This document shows, in pieces, positions 1 through 14,100 of a DNA stretch of 64,000 bases. The DNA is taken from positions 1 to 64,000 of the forward strand of contig JAVSML010019021.1 in the NCBI GenBank assembly GCA_038503035.1, written 5' to 3'. Below the pieces are notes generated by a model. That model was given only the letters and a program-made list of their open reading frames with translations, was not told the origin of the DNA and ran no database searches. This DNA comes from Crocodylus rhombifer (lineage: Eukaryota > Chordata > Crocodylia > Crocodylidae). Every line of letters begins with the position of its first letter. Within the stretch, counting starts at the first letter, position 1. The position numbers and the translations under genes were made by a program.

Positions 1-410
1 GGGGGGGGTCCCCAGCAGCCAATTGCTGAGCCAGCAGTGAAACTGGCGAAACCGGAAGTGCACTTCCACCGGCACTTTCGGTTTCACAGCTGGTGCTTCC
101 ATGGAGGGCATGTTCATCTGGAGAGAGACTTCCTTGTTTTGCATTCCACCAAATGCATTTTTAAAGCACCTTTTGGGCATGTCTACACTGAAAATAACTG
201 CATAAGAGAGTACTGCAGTGCATGTTGTGCCCCAAAACAGACGTAAAATATCTACCTTAGGGTGGGGTTTGGTATGAATGAATATCTTACTTTCTTGGGG
301 ATGTTGAATTGAAAGCAGCTGTTCTTCCCATATAAAATGTAGAATGAATACCTGACAGGGCACCACTATCCATTTCTTTTACTTCTTGCTCCACTGACAA
401 AAGGAGTGTC
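1..410. other. Intergenic sequence with a small palindrome
   Basis: No gene is recognised. Positions 54-67 form a perfect 14-bp palindrome (GGAAGTGCACTTCC) inside a wider imperfect inverted repeat (about 40-110) of GAAACCGGAAGTGC-type sequence. A similar GAAACCGGAAGTGC string occurs inside the small DNA element at 59587-59880, so this may be a fragment of the same repeat family. That link rests on a short match only. Confidence 0.4.
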
Positions 411-1080
411 TTCAAGAGTCTTTGGGTGAATCTGATATCTTTTATTAGACCAACTTAAATAGTTGGAGAACGATTTTTAAGCAAGCTTTTGGGTTCAAAA
501 ACCCTTTGTCAGGCTAAGGAAGTTTCAGCAGTTGATGTGTGCTCTTCCTGGATGGAATGAAAAGTAAAAAAGCCAGAGGCTGGTCTGGTATGAATATAAG
601 ACAGGCAGTCAGTGAAAATGTAGATTGAGGAGTCAATGGGTGAGAGACAGGCTGGGTGAGGGGGAGAGAAGGGGGATGAATAGTGGAGAAGTACCTGGAA
701 AGTCAGCTGTCAGGCAGATTATAATATATTTAGTTCATGATTTTTAGTATCCAGGAGGTTCATAGGCTCGTCTCTGGGAAGTGTTTTGCAAGTTTCCTTT
801 GAGGATCAGGACTGAGAGATTGGAGAGAGAGTGGTTTTCTTGTATGCATACCAGCCCAGCCTCTGGTTTTTTAACTTTTCATTCCATCCAGGAAGAGCAC
901 ACATTAACTGCTGAAACTTCCTTGGCCTGATGAAGATTTTTTGAACCCTAAAGCTTGCTAAAAATTGTTCTCCAACTATTTAAGTTGGTCTAATAAAAGA
1001 TATCAGATTCACCCGAAGAAACTTGTCTTCCTATGTCCCTAGACCAACACAGCTACAACCTACACCCCTTCAAGAGTCTT
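411..1080. repeat. Long inverted-repeat element flanked by a 12-bp direct repeat
   Basis: Positions 424-585 and 855-1014 are inverted copies of about 160 bp, roughly 90% identical by eye, around a loop of about 270 bp. The element body (423-1068) is flanked by identical TTCAAGAGTCTT at 411-422 and 1069-1080, which reads as a target-site duplication. The right arm continues about 54 bp past the paired region (through GACCAACACAGCTACAACC) with no counterpart on the left, so the left end looks truncated. A 12-bp duplication is longer than is usual for a cut-and-paste DNA transposon and closer to target-primed insertion. No coding capacity is seen, and the family name is not known to me. Confidence 0.75.
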
Positions 1081-4000
1081 AATATTTAAGTCATGTTTGA
1101 CACTTTCAGTAAGTGAGAGCTCCATATTAATTTTTCTGTATTAATTCCTCCAATGGGGACTAGCAGAGAAAGAGTTAACAACCATCTTCTTTTTTTAGTC
1201 TTTTCTGGCTTTGAGTCATTGGCATCCCATCTGTTCCAGGCACCGTCCGTAATTCTTCCCAGCATTCTCTAGGGAAGGTAGTACAATATTCAGGAATTTT
1301 AACAATCCTGACAGATTGGAGCAAAATTATTAGATTATAAGAAATCCAATCACATTTGCTGTCCCAATCCTGTGTTTTTAAGCATTAGGGTTCATATGCT
1401 TTGCTCAGTTATGAATATTTTATACGCAACAGAGATTAGGTTATTACTTTTGCTTCTCCATTTTGTCCCCAGAGGAATAGTATAAATGTTAATGTTTGAT
1501 TGTAGGAATGTAATGAATAAATTAATCTTACATCTAATAAAACCTGACAGTTTTCTCATAAATTGTCTTTGCAAACTATACACTGTGCTAATAGAGATTA
1601 AACATCATGGAAGCAAGACAGAAAAACACACAAACATATACACAAAATAAGAAATCATCAAAGTGTTTAGTTTATTCCTGAACAAAAGTTCAGTTAGAAA
1701 GAGGTGAAATGTAATAACAGCTTCAAGGGAATTCAGCAGTTTCCCAAAATATTATGCTTTTTTTTTTTTCACAAGGAATCTACAGTTACTAAAACCTTCT
1801 AACAGGCAGCAAAAACAGCCAGTTAAAAATCCCAGCAAGTTCCTTAACATATCATTACTGCCACTTCACTTGGCTTACATCAGGCAATCAACTTTAACTT
1901 TGTAGTCCACATTTCCAAAAAAATATATGCAAATTACAAACAACAGGTCCCTAGAAATGGTCACTAGAATTCCATTTCCTGCTGAAGGCAGTTGCTTTCC
2001 AAGCACTGTCATGCACATTTAATAATTTTCCGAAGTTTTGAATAAGCTGCAAAGACTTTAATTGGGTCAGCGCCCCTTGTCCACATGAATGAGGAAAAGA
2101 TACAGAGGGGAATAGAAAGAAATATTTTACCTTGTGTAATCATATGTACAAGTGGCTTCCCAACCTGCTCAAAAACAAAGCCCAGGCAGTGATAAAGAGG
2201 GAAACTTTCCTGGGATTTGTTATCTGCTAACAAAGAAATTATTATGCTCCTTACATCTGTTTTGACCTCTCCCACGTCTCTCTCTCCTGCCCATATGTTC
2301 TCTATGCCATGCCCTTTTCTCTGATGTACTTCCTGTCTCCTGCTCCCACAATGCCATCTCTGTGCATGGTACCTTCCTAGGCTTCTCCATACCGTGTCCC
2401 CACAATAAATATTGTGTCCCCCTTATTGATCCACCACTCTCCACTCAGTCTTCTGCACTTCCTATGTTCCTCCTCCTCGTGCCCTCTGAATTCTGCTTCT
2501 GTCTAAGCCACCCTCACACTCTACAATTTCTTCTGTCATATCCCACCAATGTCTTGCCAAGTGCCATACTGCCATGTGCCCTTCCTTCTGCTTCCATCTG
2601 TATCATCTCTTTCTAGTTCCACAAAAGACTGGTCTATATACCCAGTGTCCTTCTACCCCTCTACCTGGAGTGGTCCTCTTGAAATCCTTTCTGAGCACCT
2701 GCCCTCCCACATTTGGGTCCAGTTCACACTCCTTGTCTTAGGCTCAGCCCAGCAGCTACTAAAACAGCAGAGCCTGGTCTGTGACAAAGTCCATGATCCT
2801 GGAAGAGTGGAACATTTACCTGGCAAGTCATTTTGTATTAATGCATATTCTGTTCTTAACCCAACTCGTTGGGTGGTAAAAACATGCCTGCCAAGTGGCA
2901 ATAAAGAGATTGCAGAATACGCAAAATGTCCCTAGGAAATACCCTTTATGTAAGCTCAGAGCTAATCTAGATAGTTCTGTCCTCTTCCACACCTCATGAG
3001 CCCCAGTACCAGAGTTTATATTACTCCCTAGAAGGGTAAAGAGTCTAGCTGGGATTCTGAGGATGCCAAGAAATGTTGGAGTTACAAATCTTCTCAAGGA
3101 AGTTTCTTCACAAAGAAAAGTATTTTTATGCTGCCTTGGTGACTGGTTCTTTAGCTTCACCAGGCTCCATTGACATCTTAGGATAAAGTATTCCTAAGTT
3201 AACCCCCAGGACTAAGCAATATGGAGAACTAGGGAGAATATGAATTGCTATAGAAGGAGGGGCTACTACTTTTTCTTTTGACATTGGTTTATAACAGGAG
3301 CCCTAACAGAACTCAGAACATTTCACCATGGTCTAACTGTAGACTTAAAATTAATGATTAGCAACAGCACCTGGAGCTAGCCAATGCTTTGAGGTCTCTA
3401 TGAGAGTTTCATTGTTGATTTTTTAAACAAGATTCCTCCAAATTTACAGGCTATTTTGTAGACTTATTAATTTTTCACAGGAAAAAGATAAATAAGTAGC
3501 TGGAGTGGAGCTTAGAATAGAGGCTATTTAGACTTAATTTATAAATTATAAATTTGAAAACTCTTTATGGAACTCAGAATTATTTTTAAATGAATTGGAA
3601 TGAATCAAGCTGCTTCCATCTTGTAGCTGGCTTAGCATTTCCCTTCATATTTCAAATCTGTCTATAGCAACAGGATCTCTCTGCATTGCTCAGTTCTTGG
3701 ACCTATAATAGAGGAGAGGGTGTCTATGCTGTAAGTGGGGTGCAGGGCAAGGCAAGAACATTACTCTTCTCCCCAACAAAGGCAAAAAGGAGTATTTTAG
3801 CCCCCAAATTCTGCAGACCACAGGGTATCCTGCAGAGTAATAGAGCCATGTGTGTGGAGATCATGTGATCCTTTCTCAGACCCAGAGCCAGGTGACCTCA
3901 TCTCTGGGTCACTGGCAGCATGGTTCATTTCCCTTTGCTCTCACCACTGTTGTGTTAAGTTATCCCACAGGGTTTCCAGAGGGACTGTGGAATATTAATG

Positions 4001-7000
4001 CTGCTCCAACGTGCCTTAATGCTAGCGGAGCAACTGATGGTTTCTGTAAGAGGTGTGATGTTTCCTTCACACGGCCTCTTCTGTATTCCCACAAAACTCT
4101 CCACATACAAACCACAGAAAGGGTAGCGATAAACTATGGGATAGGGTGACAGTAACTTCTGTACTGACAGTTAACACCCCTTCCAGCCCAAGATGCTGGG
4201 ATATTCCTGCCCCAGAATCATGATCACTGTGACTGAATTTACAGTTAATTGAATATAAATGTGCACAACTGCAAAAGCATATTGGTTTAAATTGGTATTT
4301 TTTTCCTTGTTGACACAGCTGCATATGTGCTGGACTAGTCTCAGTTACTGAGTTTAACTCCCCACAACAGGCTTACATATTTTAGGGATTGGCCAGCAGC
4401 TCTTTATGCTAAGTTTTGTCCTCAGATTTTACCATGAAGTGGAACATTTAAACACAGTTGGCACTCCTGTCAGCATGCTAGTGGACTGCTGTGGAGGCCA
4501 ATGAGACTAGGACTGGTGCAGCCTGGGAATATCTCAGAAGCCAATGACTATGTGAATGCTTGGCAGCCAGTACCACTGAGTGCGTGCTTTGCTGCATGCT
4601 GAAATGCTAGATTGGTAAAGTGCACTTAGGCCAAGAGTTGTGCCAACCCTGCAGCCTCTGAAACTGGTACAAGAAATGAGGCAGAATTCCAACTTATAGT
4701 TTAGAGGCATAGGTTAATAGGCCAAAGGGAAAGAACACGTAAAAGATAAAGGAACGTCAGCAACTGTGAAACATGTACTCAGGAATTTAATGCCACCCTT
4801 GTCCCCACACACCTCCAGAGGTATTGCCAAACAGGTCTTTAGTCCCAGAGTGCTCAGACAGAAGCCCATAGCTGCCCCCAAGGCTGAGACCAGCTCCTTC
4901 AGTCCAGGCAGGCCTGGCTAACCAAGCCAGTGGGATCTCCAGCTCCACTGTGCACTCCACTTGTGTAGAGCTGACCAGTTTCCATACACAAGCTGTTCTT
5001 TCTTCTCCTTACTCCAACCTCATGCTTCCTCTGCCTTTTTCCCCTGCCCCTCAGCTCCCAGGGGGTTTCTGGGAGCTGCAGTCCAAATTAGTAGATATCA
5101 CAGCTCTGCAGACTACCCCTGATTCCACTTACGATTACACACATTACTCAGTACAGAAGTTTGGTTGGGTGCTTAACATCAAAGTGAATCTTAACCCAGT
5201 TGTACCTCAGGTCAGGAGGGACCTGAGTTAAGAGACACTTTAGACTTGCTAATGTCATGGTTGACATAAATCGTACTCAGCTGCTTGTGGTCCCAACAGC
5301 CATTCTGGTGGCCAAAGATAGTGTGAATACATGGTATGTTCTCTTCCTATTGGCCATGCCATGCTCTTTACCTGAGGGTTTTGAAAGGCATTATGAGAGT
5401 CACTATACAAGCTTTATGCTGCCTGGGTTGCCTTTTGTCTCTATGTAGACCCTTTGTAGTCTTAGGAGGAGTATCTGGGATTCTGATGATGCCAAGAAAT
5501 TATGGAGTCAAAGTCTCCTCCTTAGAAGAGCAAATAGTTAAACAAAAGAGATGGACAGTAATTCCAGGTTGAGAGCCTCAGTTGATTGCCATTTCTACTT
5601 TGATCTTTTTTCTACAGGTCTAAACACACATTTATTTTTGGCTTGGGTATGCTTTGCTAAGCATTGCTTTTATGGGTATTTATATAGCATGAGGAATAAT
5701 AAAGTAAGTTGCTGAACATTTATGATGTTATCCACTGGCAATGTGCTGGCAAGTGAGAATCAGACCTGAATTTCAAGGTTTTTTGTATCTTCTGTGAGAC
5801 TTGATAAGTGATCACTTTGCTTGAGTTCACCAACCATTCAGCAGGTTGTGCTGCCAGTGAGGCCATAAGGAAAGGTCAGCTGTGACATACATATTGATAT
5901 TGATAAAGTAGGCACTAATGAAGTTGGAGAAGTTTATAAAGACAATTTAGAAACAAAACAAAAACTGGATGTGAAACAGGGTAGCATGCCTTTTGTCATT
6001 TTTATTTCCTGCCCTAACTCCATCCCATGAAGTGTAAATGATTACCAATCTACAAGAAAAATAATAATTCTAATAATAAAGCTAAACTAAAAATAGCAAT
6101 TGCTATCTAAAACTCTAACTCAGGCAGAACCATGCACTTCACTGAGAGTTTTCTTTGAATAATCAGAATCAGAATGTGACCCTCAAAATATTCAGCACTT
6201 GTACATGTCTAATTTCTAATGTGCTTTGTGAATATTTTAGTATTTGAATTTTGTTTTCTTCTCTAGTTGCTATGAGTTGACTTTGCTAGGCATTCTGAAT
6301 GAAACTTGTCAAACTTAACAAGACAGTAGGTTAGTTGTATATAAAGGGAGAAATAGAATCTTTAACCTCTAGGGTTGCCTTTTGTGTCCAGCCAAGCTAA
6401 GTAGCAACAGAAAATAACTGGCAACTGATGGCTGAATAGTGGCCTTTTTAAAATGTGTTTTGTGGCCTCATTCCAGGTCACAGGGGACAGCTGCTCTCAA
6501 TCTAAAGAGTCAACATCACAATTAACCCTAACTGATATCCTGGATAGGAGTTTGAACAAAGTGAACAATGATTAATCCAAATTCTCAATCCAAATTCTGA
6601 GTGCCTCCCTGATTAGTTTGAAAAGATCCCCGCCACCACCTTTTAAAGATGTTAGCACCTTATGTTAGCATTAAATTTGCTCACAGGAAAAAAACAAAGA
6701 AAAAAGCAGTTTAGCTAGTTTGAAAGGGATGTTTTGTTTTGTTTTGGGTTTGTGTGTGTATATGTGTGTTTTTTAAACAAACAACCCTGAAGAGTAAAAT
6801 TCAAAGTAAGACAAGTCTTTTTTTCCTCTCCAGGAGCCAATACATCTATTAATTGAAACATTTGCTATGAAAACATTGACCATAACTTCTATTTACATAG
6901 TATTGTTTTTAAAAAAGGGGGGGGCACAAAATCAGTAGCTTGGGCTGTACTGTACATGCAAGCATAAATCTGGATAAGGGTGTTGGTTGAAAGGCTGAGA

Positions 7001-8929
7001 GGGCACAGACTAAACAGGGGACGACTGTTGAACTTCTGGTAGCATAAATGAACAGAATTGTGAGCCTCTAGGGAGGGATTTAATTATTTCAACAGAGCAG
7101 TAGGAAGAAACCATAAATCAGGGAAAGAAGGGTTAACATTCACACAGATTAGTAACAGGTCCATTACTTCTAAACCCACTAGAGTTATTTTTATATTTAC
7201 AGTGTTTATCTAACTACCTTGGTCAGAACAATGTGCATTAATATCTTACCCAATTAGTTGTGTTTCATTATCTAGTTCTACTTAAGCCAAGACAATGAAA
7301 ATATTTCCTTTTCTGAACCAGGAAATGACATTACCCAACATGCAGTAACCTAAATCTATACTTCTGTATTATTTCAATAATTTGCCTTTATGCAAGGGAC
7401 ATAGGAAGAAATCAGGGAAGTACAGATTTTAATGATGAGTAAATGACTGCTGGCAAACCAAATGTTGATAAATATATGAACTGGGAGAATACCTTTTAAA
7501 ATAAAACTGCACCCAGCAGTAGCATCAGAAAAGCAGCAATCAATCCTTAAAGGAATTCTCTTCGTAAACAACTCTGCTGATCATCTAGATTGCATTGGCT
7601 GAATTGCCATCAGCAGAAGATGTCTGTTAATTGATTAAAAATAAGCTCTTGCTGTACCAATATGCATCTGACTTATTTATTACAGGAAGTGAAAAAAGAT
7701 GATCAACATCATTGCTCAGACAAACATGCCAAGAGAGTCAAAGAGGATTTCCCTCAAAGGAGCTTTTCAGAAAACACATGGCAGATTTTCAGGAAAAAAT
7801 ATTAAAAGGAATAACCTCATCCTCACCATAATATTTTAGCTTACAAGAGCTAAAGGAAATGGAATATATTTCCACAACCTAACGTACTAATCTGAGTCAT
7901 ATATATAAGAATCCACAGCTGAGGATCAGCCTTTGACTCATATAAATAATTTAAATTTAAGCAATTGCATTTGAGATATGACTGGCTTATGTGAGAAGGC
8001 GGGTTTTTGTGGTGATATTTCTTATTGAACCAATGGTATATGTTACCTCTCAGCTCCATGTTCTTTGGGACCCTGACACAAGATGCAGACTGTCTGACTC
8101 ACAAAGAATCCCTCCCCCCCCCAGTCCCCTCCTCTACCTAAACAGAAACTGATTAAGATGCAGTGAGAAACACACCTAAAACCCTCCAGATAAGGGTGAC
8201 AAGAGTGAAACAACTGCCCTAGGTCTCATTTGCATCCAAGATGAAACCAGATGACCATTCATTTACATGAGAGATGCAGAACAGAAAGCCTGAAGCAGAG
8301 ACTGCAGTGAATTCTGGGATCAGAGAAGCAGGGGAGCACTGCATGATGGGGAAGCTGTGTTCCAAATGCTAGTCAACCCTCACACCCAGCTCCGCATTTA
8401 TCAGACCAGTTCTAATCCGGATTTATGAAGGACTTTTCCTTCCCCCCTTCCCCACACCTCTAAGCAGAAGTAAGTTTACTAGGCATCTCGGGCCGTACAT
8501 TCCTCGGTCCCACTATGGGAGGCCTGTTTAAACTTAATTGGCTAAAACTCAGTTGCCGGGTTAGGGAATGCTGAGGCAATACACCAAGTTGGGGGTACAG
8601 GCAACATTTGAACAATGGTAAAGGGTTCATCACAGCGTCCAGCCCATTGGAGACCTGACCACAAGTGTTGTCATACTTTTCCCAGGACGACTGGTGGAAG
8701 TCCTCTTCACAACAGGTTGTGAACACTCCAATAATTGCCTTAAGTCTGTTAAAAGACTATAGTAAGATCTGGAAAAGTCATGCTAAGCTGAGGCTTGTTC
8801 ACAACAAGTAAAAATCCAAAACCCTGATGCTTTAAGATATCTATTGTTTCTGAAGAAGCCAGGAAATATCCCATCAGTATATCTGCTATCCATAGGCATT
8901 TCAAGCTGGCTCCTAAGTATCTGGCTACT
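1081..8929. other. AT-rich intergenic DNA, nothing recognised
   Basis: The only open frames are short (under 130 codons), without family resemblance or plausible exon structure. Low-complexity patches include T/A runs and a TG-rich patch near 6750-6770. No tRNA, rRNA, LINE reading frame or clear host exon was seen. Small degraded repeats could be present and would need a repeat library to see. Confidence 0.5.
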
Positions 8930-9440
8930 CCCTAACCTTATGTGTTTCCTGAGTATCAATCAGGTTCCTGAGATGTTCCAAACCAGATAACCCCTTGTCA
9001 ATAGAGAAGACAATTTGATTTACACTATTGAGAATGATTGAAAGAAACTGAACTGAGGGTATAAAAATCTGTAAAAAGCAGCAGTGTGTGTGCTGACACC
9101 ACCCACTTTCTTTTTGAGAGGCTGAAGGAGGCAGATCATCTCCCTTCAAGGATCGTGCTGAGAACTTTAACCTGTCAGCTTTGCAACCCAAGTGCCTTGG
9201 ACTGGTGAGATCCCAGCTCTCTCTCTTTTCTCTTCTCTCTCTAAGCATAAATTTCTGAACTTAAACTGTATTAATTAAGCTTGAGCTAAGTTTCCCCAAA
9301 TACTTAGTGAAACCAGGCTATACTGTGATTGTTTGTGTTTGTTTTTCCTTTGCATGTCTATTACTACTAGTGTCATTATAAATTTCATACACTTAGCAAT
9401 AAATAACTTTTATAGTCAAACTGGTGGTAACTGGCTATAT
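8930..9440 (+). mobile_element. Possible LTR (endogenous retrovirus type), partial
   Basis: A TATA-like box (GGTATAAAAAT, about 9058) is followed about 340 bp later by AATAAATAA (about 9401-9409) and a T/G-rich stretch, the order of promoter and polyadenylation signal in an LTR. Downstream sequence to about 10 kb could be leader or internal sequence. No target duplication, primer binding site or gag/pol frame was identified, so the borders are approximate and the call is tentative. Confidence 0.35.
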
Positions 9441-10857
9441 TTTTCCTTCTCTACTTCTACTTCCTCACTTGCTCTGCAGCAATGCTTCTTTTACCTAAGC
9501 TAAAGATCCCTGTGAAGCCCAAAAGTACTGTGGGGGTCTGCTCATCAAGAGGCTAAAAGATTGGGACGTGCTGAGTTTGAAACACATAAGGGGATCAGCT
9601 TGTACAGGCTGATTGACCCAGTTTGGCTCAGACATGCCCTAATGAACTGAATGCTGACCCATGAGGGTGTCATCTGAACACCCAGCCAGATTCAGAGGTA
9701 TTCTGTTTAACTGTGTTCTTGTGTCTGACTGTAGTTATTGTTGCTCTGATGAACTGATTCTTGGCATATGAAGGTGTCAGCCTGTCCATGCTGATCAATC
9801 CGGCCAGGTCAGGAGTGTCACGTTAATTTGTGTGTGTTTGTGTGTATGACTGATTTGGAGACTGGAGGAACCCAGCCCCACTGAAACTGAGTCCTGCAAG
9901 ATAGCTCTGTTGGGGATGAGGACTTGCGGAAGGGAGAGATACAGCTCTGTATAGAAACACAAGTAACACAAGCAACACATTAATAGAATTACCTGACCCT
10001 AGAAACATATCACAAATAAATGAGCACACCACAAAGTAAAGGGGAAATCTGCTAACATATATTTGGGAGAGATGTTAGGTAAGGTTTCAGGCAGAAATGC
10101 CCTCCTTTAAGGTCCAGGAAAGAAGCAAGTGCAGCCTAAGCTAAAGACCAGACACAAAAATGACATATATTTAACTCCAGATTTCCACTCTAAAGCAGAA
10201 CTGTAATATTTTCCACTCAAATTGTACTGTCCTTGCATAGATATAAATTACCATACAAGGTTCAAGCAAAGGAAGAATCCAATTCACTGGGGAGATTCTC
10301 AGTCGTGTTACTTTGTACCACAGAAGAAATGTCAAATGGCCTCCAATAAGCCAGAGATAGGTAGTTGATGAAGATTGCTAGAAGACTGCCAGGAAAGATT
10401 TCTTTTTAACCTGCTTTATCTGTGTATTAAAGGTCTGAGAGCCTTGCTGCACCCTAATTTTGCACTCCTACCTAATAGAGAATAAAAAATCACTGGTCAT
10501 GTATACTAGCAGTCCCAGTTCACTGTTACAGAGAAAGAAAGGATCTAAATAGGAACATTGCAGAGGTATCAGCTGAAATAAGAGTTGCTTCAGAGTCATG
10601 TGAAATGCACACCTGACAATGTGGCTGATAACTTCTGTGGTTCTCCATTCCAGGTTTTAAGGGAAGAGAAACTCCATTTAGGAGGATTCCCTTTATCCGA
10701 AACAAGCTTACCTCACACGTGCACTAAGATTCACACAAATTAAGTTGCAATTCAAAAAGGGAAAGAAAGGAAAAGAAAATACCAAAAGGGTGTGAGGATG
10801 GCAATCTGATCTGATTTAAAAACAAAACAAACACAAATTAAAACAAATAAAATAATA
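9441..10857. other. Intergenic DNA, possibly leader of the preceding LTR element
   Basis: No coding sequence is recognised. There is a TG-rich low-complexity patch around 9826-9846. The first part may belong to the possible LTR element before it. The rest shows nothing identifiable. Confidence 0.35.
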
Positions 10858-11187
10858 CAGTAAAATCTCCATTAATCAGCACCTTACAAGCCAGCATGTT
10901 CTATTAACTGGCATGCCGGCTTGTAAGATAAAGTCAAACTTCTCTGAGCCCCCACAGCCCGAGGCATCGCAGGCCGTGTGGGGCCTGCCTCTCTGTCCCT
11001 CAGGGCTTGCAGGACCCGTGGGAGGGGCAGCAATGCCGCAGGAGGGGTAGTGATGCCCCAGACACAGCAGGAGAAGCAGCGGCCTGAACAGGCAAAGACG
11101 CCTATTTGGGCCTCTCAATTAACCAGCATATTTTGTTATCTGGCACCCCACATTTCTCATGGGTGCTGGATAACAAAGCTTTTACTG
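10858..11187. mobile_element. Small non-autonomous DNA transposon (pogo/Tigger-like MITE)
   Basis: The ends are imperfect inverted repeats of about 26 bp: the left begins CAGTAAAATCTCC and the right ends in the complement of CAGTAAAAGCTTTG, both running into a CAGCACC block. A TA dinucleotide precedes the left end, while the right is followed by TT, so a TA target duplication is only half preserved. Inside are a further inverted repeat (CTTACAAGCC.../...GGCTTGTAAG) and a GC-rich centre. A second copy lies at 59587-59880. The class is inferred from the CAG ends and TA target; no transposase is present. Confidence 0.65.
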
Positions 11188-14100
11188 TTTTTACCCTATT
11201 TAATTATTTCTGAGAAATGTGGTAACACATGACTGAACTAAATTTGGAGAATGTGTCCCCATTCTTGATTGTATAGTCCTCTCAGCATTGAAAAAGAACA
11301 TGGTGTATCTATTACCAAAATACTCAACATGCCTTCTTCTAGGGAAGATGGCTGACACCTAGTAAAGGAAGAGATTCTCTTATTTTGAAACAAGAACAGG
11401 TGAATAACACAGTAGGTAAAGTAACTCAAAGGGCCATCTCTTTAAGGAATGTAAATGAGGGATGACAAATATAGGAAGGCATTTTTCAGGTCATTTCATG
11501 TATTCATTATGAAAATTGTAACTATTGACTTTAATTTGGATTCAAATATTTGGAATGAGGTAATACTGATACTTTTTAACAATACTTTTTATAGCTCAGG
11601 TGATGTTTAAAACTCCTATTGGAAAATATGAAAGCCTTTTTGAAATTAAGAAATTAAGATTGAATTAGTTTGAATTGGTTTGGCTGCTTTATGAGGCCTC
11701 CTAGTTCAAGGAAGAGTAGATGGAATATGAAAGGGAGGCTGATAAAGGAAAAATATGGACAGAGGACACTATTGAAAGGACCAGAAAGACTATAACAGAG
11801 CTGCTTTATTTGGCTAAAAATGAAGGGAGTTCATAAGCAAGTTCATCAAATGGTGCCTGTCTAGCTAACTTATGAAATGACATGGCTAGCAACTTTATGT
11901 CACTGTGCATGGGGATCTCTTAGCCCTCAGTTTGTAGTGACCAGGCATGGTTGCTTCTTGCATTACTCATTCTCATGATTGAGTCATAGTCAAAGAAAAC
12001 TGCTACTATTTTGAAGTCTGATACTCTTACAAAAGCAGATTCTATTCTTCCACTTCTGATTCTAAAAGAGTTCTGAATTTCTGAAGGTCAGAGTCAAAGG
12101 TTTACCCGAGTGGAAGTGGCCAAGGTCAAAGTTCCGGGATATCAAGCCAAGGATCAAAATAGAGTCATGATCATAGCAGAGCAGTTGATCAAGGCAAGGA
12201 GGTCCAAGACAGGAACAAGCTCAGTGAGAGTCAATGCAAAAAGTTCTAAATAAGCCAGTTAGGTGCAGGACAGAAAGTGGGAGTCTTTGGGTCAGGAGTT
12301 AGTGGCTCTTATTGGTATGCCCAGCTCACTTCATGCCCCACTGAAGACCTCAGGAGAGGACCCAGACTGAGCCAAGGCTGGCATCTGGCCAGCAGCTTGA
12401 AGGTGCTGTGTCCTGGGCTTCTACCTGCAGATGTAAGTTTGAACCCTAGGAGCCCTGACCTAGAATGACTAGCAGTAAACCTTCTACTTTACTTGTAAGC
12501 ACGCATATGTAATTTTTTAGATCTGACACTTTTGAATTCAAGCCAGTGATGTCTTAGAATATCCAGTTTTATTCTCTGAGTCTGGAGCAAGTCCCTGGCC
12601 ACACAAAAATGGCTATGCAAAGGTAGAGTGACCAGTAGAGATCCTGATGTGGCTTTTAGTAAAAGCTGGAGTCTGACTGGGGAAAAAGTGAAAAGATTAT
12701 TTAGAGGCAAAATAATGCTTTGTGTGCAGAAATAAATTTGGGTTAGGCTTGCTGCTTTTGCTTTTTACTAATTTCTGACAACAATTGCTAGATTTCTTAG
12801 CATTGTTACATTATTTCACAGAGCTGTGAAGAGCTCTGATAAAATACTCTTCCTATGAGAAGGGAAGTCAATAAATCCAAAGCAAATCCAAATTCACAGT
12901 TGTCCTTGTCAGGGGAGAGCAAATCAGGACAACTGCCCTGGGCCCTGCACTTTGGGGGGCCCTGTAGACAGTGCTGTACAGGCCCCACCATGGCTGCCAT
13001 GTGCCACCAACTCTGCACTATGGCAGCTCACCATGCCCTCCCCCCACCCCACCCCCAGTCTGCACTCCGGCTGCTAGCCACCCCCCGGCCCCAAATGGGC
13101 TGATATGCCCCAGGCCCTGCACACTCCTAGGGATGACTCTGTCCAAAGTATATTGCTATAGCATGTATTACAGTGTCTAAGAAGGCTTGATAGGAAATTG
13201 TCTAGCTCAATACCCCACTAGCAAACTTATGTACCCAGCTAGCAAAAATACAGTAACTCTTGAAAGATAGCAGAATGCACAGGTATTTTGTGAGGGATTA
13301 AATTATGGACACCTCACTTTTCTAGACATACTATGAATACTGATCATGCAATCTAGGTCTTTGAACTCTAGGTCACTTGTTTGAATCCCATTAAGGTGAC
13401 TGAAAGTTGTTACAATTTCATATCCTTAATGTAGCATTTGTAATATAGTTTTATTTTACCAGGAGAAAGATATGACACCTGTGATGAACCACACCAGTGG
13501 GAAGGGATTAAATAGGTCCTAAAAGAGTGCACAGAGGAGCCCAGGAAGGGTGGAAGATGTGATTGCCACTAGTTTACTGCACATAAAGTTATGAGGATAT
13601 CCATATCTGGAAAGGGTGGAACCATAGTTTGGTGGGGCAGGAGGACCAAACCTTTACTATACCAGGCCACAAAAACTTCATTTCTGGCTAGGAGGGAGCA
13701 GCCTGGAAAGTACCCTGCTGGGAGGCCAAGCAAAAACAATATTGAGCTATGTGGTAGCCTACGAGGAGAACAGGGCCAGGCATTGGGTAGAAATGTACAC
13801 AAGAGCGCAGCACCATGATGTAATGAAGATGTGGGTGACACTTACACCTCTGGAAGATACTGAAGAGATTGATCTTTCTTATTATTCTTTGGCATGATAT
13901 ATAGCGCTTCTTGTGCCACTACAGTTTAACTGAATAAAAACTGAACTGAGTGGCTAGTGAGAATGGCTCATTCTGTTCTACAGTTGATGGTTTGATGGCA
14001 GAACTGAAACAGATTGATGAGGAAGACAAGGGAAGCTTGTCACTGTCTTGCTGTATTGATATGCTTTTGTCTGTTTTATCTGTACTGTGGATAAACACAG

